DNA from: CADEDV01 sp036383515
GTDB lineage: Bacteria > Bacteroidota > Bacteroidia > Chitinophagales > Chitinophagaceae
DNA: 64,000 nt
Direction of reading: 5' to 3'
Assembly (NCBI GenBank): GCA_036383515.1
Contig: DASVOE010000129.1
Span: forward strand, 1 to 64,000
Shown: positions 53,193 to 62,948 of the stretch, in pieces
How positions within the stretch are numbered: position 1 is the first letter of the stretch
Layout: every line of letters starts with the position of its first letter
Program-made: the position numbers and the translations under genes
Notes under the pieces: generated by a model
Told to the model about the DNA's origin: nothing
The model's database searches: none
Seen by the model: the letters and a program-made list of their open reading frames with translations, nothing else

Positions 53193-54287
53193 ATGAAACC
53201 ACTCTTTCTTTATTCTACCCTCCTGTTCCTTATCGGTACAGCTAACGCACAATGTATAAGTACAAGCTTTGCAAATGCAAGCATTTTTGGTACAGATAAT
53301 TCCATTGGTGTATATAATTTTTCTTCACCGGGAAATGCTCAAACCTCAAACAATTCCCGGGCGAGTGCCGGTGCACTTGTTTCCATATTAAACGGAAATA
53401 CTTATTACCTGAAAGCTACAGGGTTTAATTTCAACATACCTTCCTATGCAATGATTTGCGGAATAACTGTCGAAGCAGAATGCAGAGGTACCGGATTGAT
53501 ATTGACAGCAGCAATAAGAGATAATGATGTCAGGTTGATCAAAGGAGGTGTTATAACCGGGAATAATTATGCGAAAGCCGGCGATTGGGGCGATGTGGAT
53601 GCATATAGAAGTTATGGCGGCGGCGCTGATTTGTGGGGAACTAGTCTTAGCCCTGCCGATGTCAACTCAACTAATTTTGGAATAGCTTTTTCTGCCCGTA
53701 TTATCGCTTTAATTGCGGCATTACCGGATGCGGAAATTGATCATATCAGGATGAAGATTGATTATAACCCGGTGCTGCCGATCCACCTGCTTTATTTTTC
53801 AGCGTTCAGGGAAAAGAATAAAATAAACCTGCAATGGAAAACAACAGAAGAAGAAGACGAAGGCAGGATTATTTTACAACGATCTTCTGCGCAGGCGGAT
53901 TGGGAAGATATCAGGCAGTATGAATTGCATACTAATAATTCCGGAGAGTATCATTATACAGACGAAGGGCTGGCTGGAGGACGTTATGCCTATCGGCTGA
54001 AAATGATAGGCGCCACAGGCATTATAACTTATTCTATTGTACGAATTATTGAATCAATTGAAGAAATGAACGGGGTATTTGTTTATCCTAATCCTTCCAG
54101 TGATTTTGTCTTCATAAAGGCACTAAAAGGCCAGGTAATTTCTATCACTGATCTTTATGGAAGAAAGTATTCAATTGCCAAAGAAATGATAGGAGTTGAT
54201 CATTACAAGTTTAATATTGTTTCCTTGCGAAAGGGAATATATTTTATAAACATGGGCGGAAAAACGTTTCAGTTTATGAAAGAATAA
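53193..54287 (+). CDS. Secreted protein with T9SS sorting domain
   Basis: 364 residues with a signal peptide (ending TANAQ). Residues about 20-195 form a beta-sandwich domain without a clear name; about 200-290 is fibronectin-III-like (HLLYFSAFREKNKINLQWKTTEEED); the last 80 residues are a T9SS type A sorting domain beginning VYPNPSSDFVFIKALKGQVISITDLYGR. It should be exported across the outer membrane by the type IX system. It is similar at the C-terminus to the FG-GAP protein at 55827-58835. Confidence 0.85.
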   Translation: MKPLFLYSTLLFLIGTANAQCISTSFANASIFGTDNSIGVYNFSSPGNAQTSNNSRASAGALVSILNGNTYYLKATGFNFNIPSYAMICGITVEAECRGTGLILTAAIRDNDVRLIKGGVITGNNYAKAGDWGDVDAYRSYGGGADLWGTSLSPADVNSTNFGIAFSARIIALIAALPDAEIDHIRMKIDYNPVLPIHLLYFSAFREKNKINLQWKTTEEEDEGRIILQRSSAQADWEDIRQYELHTNNSGEYHYTDEGLAGGRYAYRLKMIGATGIITYSIVRIIESIEEMNGVFVYPNPSSDFVFIKALKGQVISITDLYGRKYSIAKEMIGVDHYKFNIVSLRKGIYFINMGGKTFQFMKE

Positions 54288-54350
54288 ATAGAATGGTCAC
54301 CGATGTATTTATATCCGGGTGAACGCAGACATTCTCCCAAGCTATATTTA

Positions 54351-55352
54351 TTATGCAATATTTTTCCTGAGACGACCCGGCGAATAGGAATGAACTTTTT
54401 TAAACATTTGTATGAAATTGCTGGGTTTTTCATAACCCAGGCGATAGGCTACTTCCTTAACCGTAACAGGACTTTCCAATAATAATTGTTTGGCGTGTTC
54501 CATCTTTTTTTCCAGGTAGTATTCGTAAAGACTCTTTCCAAACATTAATTTAAAATGTCTTTTAAGTGTTGATTGACTTAATGTCGCCTCGCGGGCAATG
54601 ATTTCAAGAGAGGGCAATTCCTTTTCCAAATGCTCTTCCAGGAATTTTTCTACTTTCATCATTTTTTCCTGGTGTAAACTGTTAGACTCTGAAAATGTAC
54701 GTGAATGTGTAAACGTTTGGGTTATGAAATCAGCAACCAGGGCGAATGTTTTTGATTTCAGGTGAAGAAAACCTTTATTGCCAGTAAGGGCATGCGTATG
54801 AAGATCAGATGCCATCCTGAATTCATCAGCAGAGGTCCGATCTGGGTATTGAAAAGGGTCACGGTTATTTTTCATTACATCAACAAATACATTAAAAACC
54901 GTGTCATCTTCAGGAAACTGCTCCTTCATCCATTCTTCGGTAATAGTAACCTCCACCGCTTTCACTTCTTTCCCTGGCTGGGTTCTAAAACTGATGCTTG
55001 TATTGTTGGATAATAATATAATATTCATATCCTGGTGAAGCCTGGATTCTTTTAGCGGAATTGCAGCGCTGAGTGTAACCGTATGAGGTGACAGCAAATA
55101 GACAATTGTATAAGAAAGTTCCGTTGTATTTTCTAAAGCATGGTAGTCAAACTGAAAGGGCTTGGTCAGTTTTAATTCCCAGACCCGCACATGCAATCCT
55201 TTTTCAAAATCTATTTTACGGATTCTTCCTGTACCATCAGCGAGAGGGATCTGTATGGTATTTTTTATTGCAGTTGTTCCAAGTGACGAAGCAAGAAGCT
55301 GGAAATCATTGTTCGCCCCATTCTCATAGAAAGAATAATTTGAAATTCTCAT
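54351..55352 (-). CDS. AraC-family transcriptional regulator
   Basis: 333 residues. A long N-terminal sensing part (about 1-215) precedes an AraC DNA-binding region: LPSLEIIAREATLSQSTLKRHFKLMFGKSLYEYYLEKKMEHAKQLLLE and PVTVKEVAYRLGYEKPSNFIQMFKKVHSYSPGRLRKN. Ligand unknown. It lies between the two T9SS cargo genes and is divergent from the second, which it might control (inference). Confidence 0.93.
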   Translation of the reverse strand: MRISNYSFYENGANNDFQLLASSLGTTAIKNTIQIPLADGTGRIRKIDFEKGLHVRVWELKLTKPFQFDYHALENTTELSYTIVYLLSPHTVTLSAAIPLKESRLHQDMNIILLSNNTSISFRTQPGKEVKAVEVTITEEWMKEQFPEDDTVFNVFVDVMKNNRDPFQYPDRTSADEFRMASDLHTHALTGNKGFLHLKSKTFALVADFITQTFTHSRTFSESNSLHQEKMMKVEKFLEEHLEKELPSLEIIAREATLSQSTLKRHFKLMFGKSLYEYYLEKKMEHAKQLLLESPVTVKEVAYRLGYEKPSNFIQMFKKVHSYSPGRLRKNIA

Positions 55353-55826
55353 ATTTGCCTTTTAGGATAAGTTCTGTCTCACAGGGTCACAAATTCAAAA
55401 TTTCAAACTGCCATTCAATTGTAAACGAGGCTGTAAATGGAGTTATATAGGTAATTTACACAAGATATTACAACAAATCAATAGGTATATACACCTACGT
55501 AGCTGTTTGACCTGATAAGAGTATCTATTGAACTTGCACAGGTAAAAACATCATTATTTGAACAGTACTTTTATTTTAGCATTAAACGTATAGTTGCTCA
55601 GTAATCTTCCAGTATCCCTGAAACACCACTAACAAGTTGTTGATATAACAACCCGGAATCCGTCCCTTAATGAAGAATACTAACGGTTAACTACCCGCCA
55701 CGGAACTCCGCTGCAGTTATTCATCTTCTTGCTTCCAGTATGTAATCCCCGGTAACAATTTTTTAAAGCAGAAAACCTGCTACCGGATAAGTATTGCCCT
55801 AATTATTCAAAAAAATACCCGACGTT
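55353..55826. other. 474-base intergenic region
   Basis: No gene found. TAGGT-N6-ACCTA at 55482-55497 is a symmetrical site that could be an operator for one of the flanking divergent genes. Confidence 0.4.
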
Positions 55827-58800
55827 ATGAAGACTAAACTTTACATCCTTTCACTTACAATGATTTTTTCTCATTTTGTTATTGTTGCACAACAAAAACA
55901 GACGACTAACAATTCGACATCTGCTTCTACTGATCTGCCCGACGGTGTTTCTGCGGATTGGTTTTCTAAAGCTTCGGCGGTGATCCGTGAAATGGAGTAT
56001 GAGTTTTACCCGGCTCCCCAAAATGATCATTTCAGAGTAGCCAACCCTAAAAATCATATTCATTTTTTGGTAGAACCTTTGGGTTATAGTGTTCGGGAAA
56101 TCGGTGATAAAAAAGAAGGCCCGGGCTGGGAGGTGAATTTTATATTCAATGGCATTGGAAGAGAAAAAGAGAGTCTGGTAACAGCACCCGCCTTTGGGGT
56201 GATAAAGAAAAAAAATGCTATTACGTATCATGCTGCAGCAATAGATATAGAATACATCAATAATGCAGACGGGTTGAGACAAAATTTTATTATCCACGAA
56301 AGGCCAACTGGTAAGGGCCGGGTGATGATCAGCCTGGCGTTACAAACGGATCTCGAAGTTGCAGTAGATAATAAAAGAATGTTCTTTCATACAGCAGCGA
56401 ATGCAAAAGATGTAAAACTATATTATGAGGACCTGAAAGTTTGGGATGCAAACGGACAAAACCTGTTTGCTCAAATGCAGCTGGATAAAAAATCCGGTAT
56501 ACTTTCTATCGTGGTCGATGATAAAAATGCTGCATACCCTATCACAGTTGACCCCTTAAATAAAACCCCGGAGTGGACCACTTCAGCAGATGGTATTTTA
56601 CCCGGACTTTTAACGAATCTTCAATTACAGGTACAGACCTTATATGGTTATACCGTAACCGGGTTGGGAGATATTAATGGAGATAGTTATGATGACGTGT
56701 CAGTAAGTGCTCCCGGCATGGCAGATGTAATAACAGGAACAGGAAGTTTAACGGGAGTAGGAGCTGTATTTATTTATCTCGGATCTTCCACCGGTTTGCC
56801 AGTAGTACCCAGTAAAACATTACAACCCACTACTGCCGTAACAGGAGCCTTGTTTGGACTGAGTGTGGATGCTGGTGATGTGAGTGGTGATGGAAAGAAT
56901 GATATTCTGATTGGCGCTCCAATGGACAGGTACCAAACAACTGCTGCAGGATTATTGGGCGATGTGAATGTAAACGTTACAGCAGGTAAAGTATATTATT
57001 ACAGGAGTGAAGATCTTTTTAATGTGGCTAATCCAACTCCATTTTTACAGATCCGTTTACAGGGGAATAGTTATTTCAGTACCATTATTAATAATATCAG
57101 TGTAAACTCATTGTTTGGATACTCTGTTGCAATCACCAATGATCTTAACAACGACGGGAAAGCAGATATCGTTATTGGTTCACCGGCTTACCAGGGCATT
57201 GATCTGCTTTCTTTAAAGAACGGAGCAGCCTTTGTTTATTACTCCGACAATTTAGGAACAACTTACCCGGTGAATCTTAGTCTTCCCACGCCAACATTGT
57301 TAGGGTTGCCTTTATTTCCTTTAACCAATTCAACCGGTTTATTATTTGGATTTAGTGTTGATGGAATAGGAGATTACAATATGGATGGTAATCCTGATGT
57401 AGTGGTGGGCGCACCTGCCGGCATCGACCTTTCATCGTTGGCAGGTATTTTCAATGGTAAAATATTAGCAGGAAGTGCCTATGTATATTATGGTAACGGG
57501 ACTGGCATAAACACAGCTATTGGTGCGAAACTGTCTGCAGACAATGACGGCTTGTTAAGTAATGCAGCTGACCTCTTTGGTTATAAAGTAAAAGGAGTTC
57601 GTACTTCAACGAGGGTAAGGAATGGAAACATTTTGGTTGGAGCTCCGGCGGGCAATGTGGTAAGTAATGTGTTAAACGGATTGAAAGTGAAAGCGGGACA
57701 ACTGCATGTGTTTATTAAAAGTAATTCACTCCCTGCAAACCCGACAACACCTGTTCCTCCTTCTCAAACCATTAATTCTCCCCGGTCTTCTTCTATCCTG
57801 AGTATATTGACGGGACAAACAATCAATGTTTCATTGTTGTATGCTGCCAGTATTGATAACATGCTGGATGTAAACTGCGATGGTATTGCTGATATTATTG
57901 TTGGCGAACCGCTTTCTACGGCAATACCCCTGATTGGTGCTGATATAGTAGGCGGTGCAGCCTATATATACCTGGGGCAGGGTGATGGAACTTATATTAC
58001 TACTCCTTTCTGGAGCCTTACCCCGGTTGTTTCACCTTTATTGGGTGTTAACACCACTGCTCTCCTCGGTTATAGTGTTGCAGGTGGCGGTTACACCAAA
58101 GGATTTACACAGGGTGTAAGAGCCATTGTGGGTGGTCCGTCCAATTCACTGGACTTCGGAATTGGTTTATTGAACCTGGGCAACACACTGGGAACAACCT
58201 TCGATCTCGTTTTTGATAATAATGGATTGGGCAAAGCGTATGCCTTCTCTTTTGCAAGTTGTAATATCACATTACCCTCCACCCTGCTTGAGTTCAAAGG
58301 ACAAGCTATTGCAAAAACTGTGTTGCTTAACTGGACTACTGTAACGGAAGATAATGTCAATTTTTATGAATTGCAGCGGAGTATTGATGGGATCGGTTAC
58401 CAGACTATTGCCGTTGTGTTTGCCAAAAATGAGCAACGGAATGAATACAATTATACAGACAAGCATCCTTATTCGGGCACGAACTATTACCGGTTAAAAA
58501 CTGTTGACAACGATAGCCGGTTTACCTATTCTCACGTTGTGTCGGTCCGCTTCAATGATCAAGTGCAGGGTGATGTGATCGTAGCGCCGAATCCCGTGGT
58601 AACGAATGATATTAAAGTTCGCTTGATCGGGCTTGATGCGGGTACTTACCGGATGGAACTTCATAATGCTGCCGGCCAACTCATTCAAACAAAAGGAGTG
58701 AAAGTGAGCCAGTTTGATCAAACAGAAACGATGCTGCGTTCAGCTAGCACGCCAGCGGGTATTTACTGGTTGAATGTATACGATGGCTTGCACAAGAGAA

Positions 58801-58835
58801 TAAAATCAGTACGAATTTTAATGGACAAAAATTAA
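55827..58835 (+). CDS. Seven-bladed FG-GAP propeller protein with T9SS sorting domain
   Basis: 1002 residues. Signal peptide (about 1-20); an N-terminal domain (about 40-245) ending ITVDPL, as in proteins with SBBP-like repeats; then seven FG-GAP repeats near residues 273, 342, 429, 507, 584, 669 and 747 that should close into an integrin-alpha-like propeller. Five carry the calcium motif DxDxDG or close variants (DINGDSYDD, DVSGDGKND, DLNNDGKAD, DYNMDGNPD, DVNCDGIAD); repeats five and seven lack it. A fibronectin-III-like domain (about 820-905) and a T9SS sorting domain (from APNPVVTNDIKVRL) follow. It is probably a surface adhesin or binding protein. Confidence 0.9.
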   Translation: MKTKLYILSLTMIFSHFVIVAQQKQTTNNSTSASTDLPDGVSADWFSKASAVIREMEYEFYPAPQNDHFRVANPKNHIHFLVEPLGYSVREIGDKKEGPGWEVNFIFNGIGREKESLVTAPAFGVIKKKNAITYHAAAIDIEYINNADGLRQNFIIHERPTGKGRVMISLALQTDLEVAVDNKRMFFHTAANAKDVKLYYEDLKVWDANGQNLFAQMQLDKKSGILSIVVDDKNAAYPITVDPLNKTPEWTTSADGILPGLLTNLQLQVQTLYGYTVTGLGDINGDSYDDVSVSAPGMADVITGTGSLTGVGAVFIYLGSSTGLPVVPSKTLQPTTAVTGALFGLSVDAGDVSGDGKNDILIGAPMDRYQTTAAGLLGDVNVNVTAGKVYYYRSEDLFNVANPTPFLQIRLQGNSYFSTIINNISVNSLFGYSVAITNDLNNDGKADIVIGSPAYQGIDLLSLKNGAAFVYYSDNLGTTYPVNLSLPTPTLLGLPLFPLTNSTGLLFGFSVDGIGDYNMDGNPDVVVGAPAGIDLSSLAGIFNGKILAGSAYVYYGNGTGINTAIGAKLSADNDGLLSNAADLFGYKVKGVRTSTRVRNGNILVGAPAGNVVSNVLNGLKVKAGQLHVFIKSNSLPANPTTPVPPSQTINSPRSSSILSILTGQTINVSLLYAASIDNMLDVNCDGIADIIVGEPLSTAIPLIGADIVGGAAYIYLGQGDGTYITTPFWSLTPVVSPLLGVNTTALLGYSVAGGGYTKGFTQGVRAIVGGPSNSLDFGIGLLNLGNTLGTTFDLVFDNNGLGKAYAFSFASCNITLPSTLLEFKGQAIAKTVLLNWTTVTEDNVNFYELQRSIDGIGYQTIAVVFAKNEQRNEYNYTDKHPYSGTNYYRLKTVDNDSRFTYSHVVSVRFNDQVQGDVIVAPNPVVTNDIKVRLIGLDAGTYRMELHNAAGQLIQTKGVKVSQFDQTETMLRSASTPAGIYWLNVYDGLHKRIKSVRILMDKN

Positions 58836-58853
58836 TAAAGGTTCCGGACAATG

Positions 58854-58883
58854 AAAAGGGTTGCCTCAAAGCAGCCCTTTTTT
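58854..58883. terminator. Terminator after the FG-GAP gene
   Basis: AAAAGGGTTGC and GCAGCCCTTTT form a stem with one G-T pair and a CTCAAA loop, followed by TTTTTATTT. Confidence 0.8.
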
Positions 58884-58885
58884 AT

Positions 58886-59330
58886 TTAATGCAATGCCTC
58901 GTTCTTGAAACAAGTTGACACAAATGTCAATGTATAAGTAAATACAGATGTTTCATTGCAGGTTAAAAGGAAGTACTACTAGCTTCATGTACCATGTATG
59001 TTTATATAAGAGGTGAATTAAATAAAAAAATCATTGCGATAAAGCAATGATTTAAGAATTAATTGACGGAAAAAATAGAAGTTGACCGATATTGGATTTG
59101 GTTTTTTTAGGATTGGAAATCGGGTCTTCAGCCGGATATTGGAATGATTGATATTGTATCAATCAACTTCTGGTACAAACATAGCCCGGGTGATAAACTT
59201 AAACAAGAGCAAATGTACCCGTTCCGGGCAGGGAAATATACCTTACATGACATGTTTCTCTCGCATCACTCCTCCGGGTGTTGTATACAGCAAGTTGCTA
59301 AAATGAGGAAATTTGAAAACACCGATGAGC
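58886..59330. other. 445-base intergenic region with a hairpin
   Basis: No convincing gene. A 69-codon frame (59144-59353) on the plus strand overlaps the next real gene and was not accepted. A strong hairpin is at 59028-59053. Confidence 0.5.
59028..59053 (-). terminator. Hairpin terminator for the minus strand
   Basis: AAATCATTGC and GCAATGATTT pair perfectly over 10 bases round a GATAAA loop; on the minus strand a run of T follows. It lies about 280 bases past the small gene at 59331-59579, leaving an unexplained long tail if it serves that gene. Confidence 0.65.
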
Positions 59331-59579
59331 TTATTTCAATAATGAATCCATAGCCACAGCAATAGCTTCTAAGAGCTTAGCATTTATTTTTTTATTGGAG
59401 AATATATCTTCTTCCGTTAATACAGCTCTCCAGTTTCTTTCTTCATCCGGTTCAAAAAGAACAGGATCACCATCAATGATCACCTCCAGTTTATAACTAT
59501 AACCATAGTTAAGAAGACGGGTTGGAAAATGTAACTCGTCATTGTTATAGTGGACTGGTAATTCAAAATCTTCTTCCAT
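59331..59579 (-). CDS. Small conserved-looking hypothetical protein
   Basis: 82 residues, acidic, with YGYSYKLEVIIDGDPVLFEPDEERNWRAVL as its core, resembling short hypothetical proteins of Chitinophagaceae. Function not known. It has no signal peptide and is transcribed alone. Confidence 0.7.
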   Translation of the reverse strand: MEEDFELPVHYNNDELHFPTRLLNYGYSYKLEVIIDGDPVLFEPDEERNWRAVLTEEDIFSNKKINAKLLEAIAVAMDSLLK

Positions 59580-59793
59580 AGGTGCAAATTAAGCTGCTAT
59601 TGCACGCCGGTCATGAAAGAATAAAATATCTTGTGCTGAATTGTAGATAATAGTGGTTACTGATTGGCAGGTAGTGTATAAAAAAGGATAGGGCAAATTG
59701 GATAATTTAAAATCGGCAGACCTGTTATTGCATCCCCAGCTGGAGCTGCCAAATTTGTTTGGAGATTTACGTTAAAAAATAAAATCGCTAATT

Positions 59794-60744
59794 ATGAAAT
59801 CGTTTCTGTTTTTTTTATGCGCAGGCCTTATCTTTTTAATGGCCTGCCATCAGCAAACCGCTACGGAAGACAATTCATCCACCCATGGAAAGAAGGATAT
59901 TATTTCCTGTCCACCCGGCAGCAGTAAATTGGATATTGCAAAAATTGAGCAACTAACAGGTATGAAAGGAACAGAAAAAAATAGCGAGTATAAAATAACT
60001 GTTCCTCAAAATGATCTGGATATTAGGGTAGATGGTTTTAAAATAACTCCTCCAATGGGATTGGGAAGCTGGGCTGCCTTTACACCCTGTGGTGATACAG
60101 CGATGGTAATGGGAGATATTATTGTTACTGAAACCGATCTGAAGCCAGTGCAGCGGGAAGTGATCCGGCAAGGGTTTGCCATCACAGCCATACACAATCA
60201 TTTTGTCCGCAACCGGCCTGGTGTGATGTATATGCATATTGACGGAAAAGGGAAACTGGAAAATTTATCAGCAAGCGTCAAAGCAATTTTTGATAAAGTA
60301 AAAGAAGCAAGAGGAAAAGATCCGAAAGCAAGCCCTGCAGATAGTGTAATCAATACTATTAATATTGCCAGGCTGGATTCGATCATAGGTCATAAAGGTG
60401 AAATGAACAAAGGAGTATATAAATACACGATTGGCAGACCCGATATTGCCTTGCACGAGCATGGTATACCGGTAAGTACATTTATGGGATTCAATACCTG
60501 GGTGGCCTGGCAGGGCATACCTGAAAAAGCTGCGGTTGCCGGAGATTTTACAATGCTTGAAAATGAAGTGACTCCTGTAATAAAAGCGCTGGTGGAAAAT
60601 GGGATTGAGGTGGTGGCTGTACATAATCACATGGTACATGAAACGCCCCGGATATTTTTCCTTCACTATTGGGGTACGGGCAATGCTGAGCAACTTGCTA
60701 AAGGAATCAAAGCAGCACTGAATGAAACCGGCAAGAGGAAATGA
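59794..60744 (+). CDS. DUF1259 lipoprotein with internal duplication
   Basis: 316 residues with a lipoprotein signal (LIFLMAC). Two repeats of a DUF1259 (LppY/LpqO-like) unit are seen: residues about 45-170 (DIRVDGFKITPPMGLGSWAAFTPCGDTAMVMGDI, AITAIHNHFVRNRPGVMYMHIDGKGK) and about 190-310 (VSTFMGFNTWVAWQGIPEKAAVAGDF, EVVAVHNHMVHETPRIFFLHYWGTGN). Each keeps the HNH motif. The family function is unknown; the fused copies may form an internal dimer. Confidence 0.85.
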   Translation: MKSFLFFLCAGLIFLMACHQQTATEDNSSTHGKKDIISCPPGSSKLDIAKIEQLTGMKGTEKNSEYKITVPQNDLDIRVDGFKITPPMGLGSWAAFTPCGDTAMVMGDIIVTETDLKPVQREVIRQGFAITAIHNHFVRNRPGVMYMHIDGKGKLENLSASVKAIFDKVKEARGKDPKASPADSVINTINIARLDSIIGHKGEMNKGVYKYTIGRPDIALHEHGIPVSTFMGFNTWVAWQGIPEKAAVAGDFTMLENEVTPVIKALVENGIEVVAVHNHMVHETPRIFFLHYWGTGNAEQLAKGIKAALNETGKRK

Positions 60745-60970
60745 CTGCTTAAAAAATAAAAACCGGCTACTGTTGCGGGGAAAAGAAAATGAAAAATTGA
60801 ATCCGTATTTTATATAGCCCTATAATATAATTTAGTAAGCGGCCTTTCTGCTGAGCTTTTTATCATCTTTGTATTTGGAGCTAAAAAATGTACACCTGAT
60901 TTTTCAAGCCTGTACACCAAAAGGACACCTTTTAATTAGGGAGGTCGTATGCTGTATTAGTAACTCTAAA
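60745..60970. other. Intergenic region with TGTACACC repeats
   Basis: No gene. TGTACACC occurs twice (60889-60896 and 60911-60918), 22 bases apart, and a weaker GACACC copy follows; the word contains palindromic TGTACA. It could be a regulator site, but no promoter was recognised beside it. Confidence 0.4.
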
Positions 60971-61014
60971 CAATAAAGAGCCCGTAAGCATTAAACTTAC
61001 AGGCTCTTTATTGT
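60971..61014. terminator. Terminator of the tRNA-Asn gene
   Basis: CAATAAAGAGCC...GTAAG and CTTAC...GGCTCTTTATTG form a long stem with one internal mismatch, six bases from the 3' end of the leftward tRNA gene. Confidence 0.8.
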
Positions 61015-61019
61015 TTCTG

Positions 61020-61093
61020 CTCCCCCTGTTGGACTTGAACCAACGACCCTCTGATTAACAGTCAGATGCTCTAACCAACTGAGCTAAAGGGGA
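61020..61093 (-). tRNA. tRNA-Asn (GTT anticodon)
   Basis: On the minus strand the sequence folds as a tRNA: acceptor TCCCCTT with AGGGGGA (one G-T pair), D-arm GCTC/GAGC, anticodon arm CTGA-CTGTTAA-TCAG with anticodon GTT, T-arm GTTGG-TTCAAGT-CCAAC and discriminator G. The 3' CCA is not encoded. Confidence 0.97.
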
Positions 61094-61168
61094 ATCTCCC
61101 TACCCGATTTGTTTCGGGGCAGCAAAAATAGGGATTTTAGTTTTTAATCAGGTATCCACTCCCAACTT

Positions 61169-61531
61169 TTACCTGAAAAAACCAAACAAACCTCCGCCCT
61201 CCTCTATGCCCACAAAAACCCCTTCTTCCCGAACCTCCACCGGCCAGTTCTTCAAATAATATCCTTCACCACTGGTGTTGCGTCCATTCTTCATATCATA
61301 TTTATACCGGTGTAGGGGGCAAACCACATTACCCAATGCATCTATATAACCATCTGCCAGGATACCACCGGCATGCGGGCATTTATACGAAAAGGCAAAA
61401 GCAGCATCATTATATTTGCCGATACAGATTTTTTTCCCCTTTACTTCAATCACAGCAATAGCATTAGCCGCAAAATCCAGCTCATTGATATGATCGGCGA
61501 TCTTATGCCAGGTATATTTTTTTTCGGACAT
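61169..61531 (-). CDS. Rieske [2Fe-2S] domain protein
   Basis: 120 residues, a stand-alone Rieske domain. The cluster ligands are Cys51-Pro-His53 and Cys71-Pro-Leu-His74 in CPHAGG and CPLHRYKYD. Stand-alone forms act as small ferredoxins for oxygenases or in nitrite-reductase-like complexes; the partner is not seen. The C-terminus is Gly-rich and short. Confidence 0.92.
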   Translation of the reverse strand: MSEKKYTWHKIADHINELDFAANAIAVIEVKGKKICIGKYNDAAFAFSYKCPHAGGILADGYIDALGNVVCPLHRYKYDMKNGRNTSGEGYYLKNWPVEVREEGVFVGIEEGGGLFGFFR

Positions 61532-61635
61532 GTGAAAGGATTTACTGAGCTGTGCGATAAGAAAATGATCTTCAAATTGATTGGCGCTGTGAAGTCCCCT
61601 TCAGGGATTTAGGGTCTCTAATAAAGAAATTCCGT

Positions 61636-62808
61636 TTAATACGGATACCGGATGCGATACATCTCCCTTACTTTTTCCAGTATTGCCGAACGAAGCAATT
61701 CCAGGTTTCTTTTTTCAAGCGCAGAAATAAAAATGGCATTACCATTGGTTTCATTGTTCCAGCGGTCACGAAGATCTTCCAGTATTTCCTGCTTTGTTCT
61801 TTCTTCCAGCCATTCATCAAAGGTTTGTTTTTCGTAAAGATCCATTTTATTGAAAATGGTCAGTATTGGTTTGTCAAAGGCCTTTAATTCCTGCAACGTT
61901 TTATTCACTACTCCTATCTGTTCTTCATAAGCCGGGTGCGAAGTATCCACTACATGCAATAAAATATCAGCTTCCCTTACTTCATCCAGCGTACTTTTAA
62001 AACTTTCAACTAAATGGTGAGGCAGCTTGCGGATGAAACCCACCGTATCACTTAATAAAAAAGGAGTGGTATCAAAAACAACTTTGCTGGTAGTGGTATC
62101 CAGTGTGGCAAACAATTTATTTTCTGCAAACACTTCTCTCTTGCTCAGCAAATTCATAATGGTAGATTTGCCTACATTGGTATAACCTACAAGAGCTACC
62201 CGTATAAATTCGCCCCGGTCTTTTCGTTGTGTAAAGGACTGCTTATCTATTTCGGCTAATCGTTTTCTCAGCAACGTAATTTTATCCCGCACAATCCGCC
62301 GGTCCGTTTCTATCTCACTTTCACCCGGGCCTCTGGTGCCGATGCCGCCACCGAGCCGCTCCAGGTGTTTCCACATACCTCTCAGTCTTGGTAATATATA
62401 TTGGTATTGGGCCAACTCTACCTGTGCTTTGGCCTGTGCGGTTTTAGCCCTGCTGGCAAAAATGTCAAGGATAAGATCGGAGCGGTCAATGGTTTTTACT
62501 TCCAGCGCTTTTTCTATATTGTTGATCTGTGCGCCGCTGAGCTCATCATCAAAAATCACCAGCCGGATATCTTTATCCTTTACATAATGAGCAATCTCTT
62601 CTAATTTTCCTTTGCCGATAAAAGTCCGGCTATCGGGATGTGCCAGTTTTTGAGTAAATCTTTTTACAGTAACGGCTCCGGCTGTCTCGGCCAGGAAAGA
62701 CAATTCATCCAGGTATTCCTGCACCTGTGGTTCCGTCTGTTCCTTTTGAATTACACCCACCAGCACGGCTCTTTCTTCTTTTGCGATCTTGTTTTTTTTA
62801 TCCAGCAT
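61636..62808 (-). CDS. hflX: GTPase HflX
   Basis: 390 residues. The N-terminal HflX domain has KRFTQKLAHPDSRTFIGKGKLEEI and ARAKTAQAKAQVELAQYQYILPRLRGMWKHLERLGGGIGTRGPGESEIETDRR. The G-domain carries VALVGYTNVGKSTIMN (Walker A), DTVGFI and NKMD. It recycles stalled ribosomes. The codon use and setting are ordinary. Confidence 0.96.
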   Translation of the reverse strand: MLDKKNKIAKEERAVLVGVIQKEQTEPQVQEYLDELSFLAETAGAVTVKRFTQKLAHPDSRTFIGKGKLEEIAHYVKDKDIRLVIFDDELSGAQINNIEKALEVKTIDRSDLILDIFASRAKTAQAKAQVELAQYQYILPRLRGMWKHLERLGGGIGTRGPGESEIETDRRIVRDKITLLRKRLAEIDKQSFTQRKDRGEFIRVALVGYTNVGKSTIMNLLSKREVFAENKLFATLDTTTSKVVFDTTPFLLSDTVGFIRKLPHHLVESFKSTLDEVREADILLHVVDTSHPAYEEQIGVVNKTLQELKAFDKPILTIFNKMDLYEKQTFDEWLEERTKQEILEDLRDRWNNETNGNAIFISALEKRNLELLRSAILEKVREMYRIRYPY

Positions 62809-62948
62809 AATAAAATGGCCGGGAAGGCAGGAGGCGGAAGTAAATGAAAAACACTTACCGACTTACTATCTTACCGGCGCACAAAAGTAAAAAATAAAAG
62901 CGACCGGCCTGTCGCCAATCGCTTTCAATATAAATATTAATAGAAAGT

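Noticed and set aside
55851..56297. 148-codon minus-strand frame inside the FG-GAP gene
   Set aside because: It lies wholly within a well-supported gene and has no domain pattern.
59144..59353. 69-codon frame on the plus strand
   Set aside because: It overlaps a better small gene on the other strand, has no promoter or clear start context, and shows no family resemblance.
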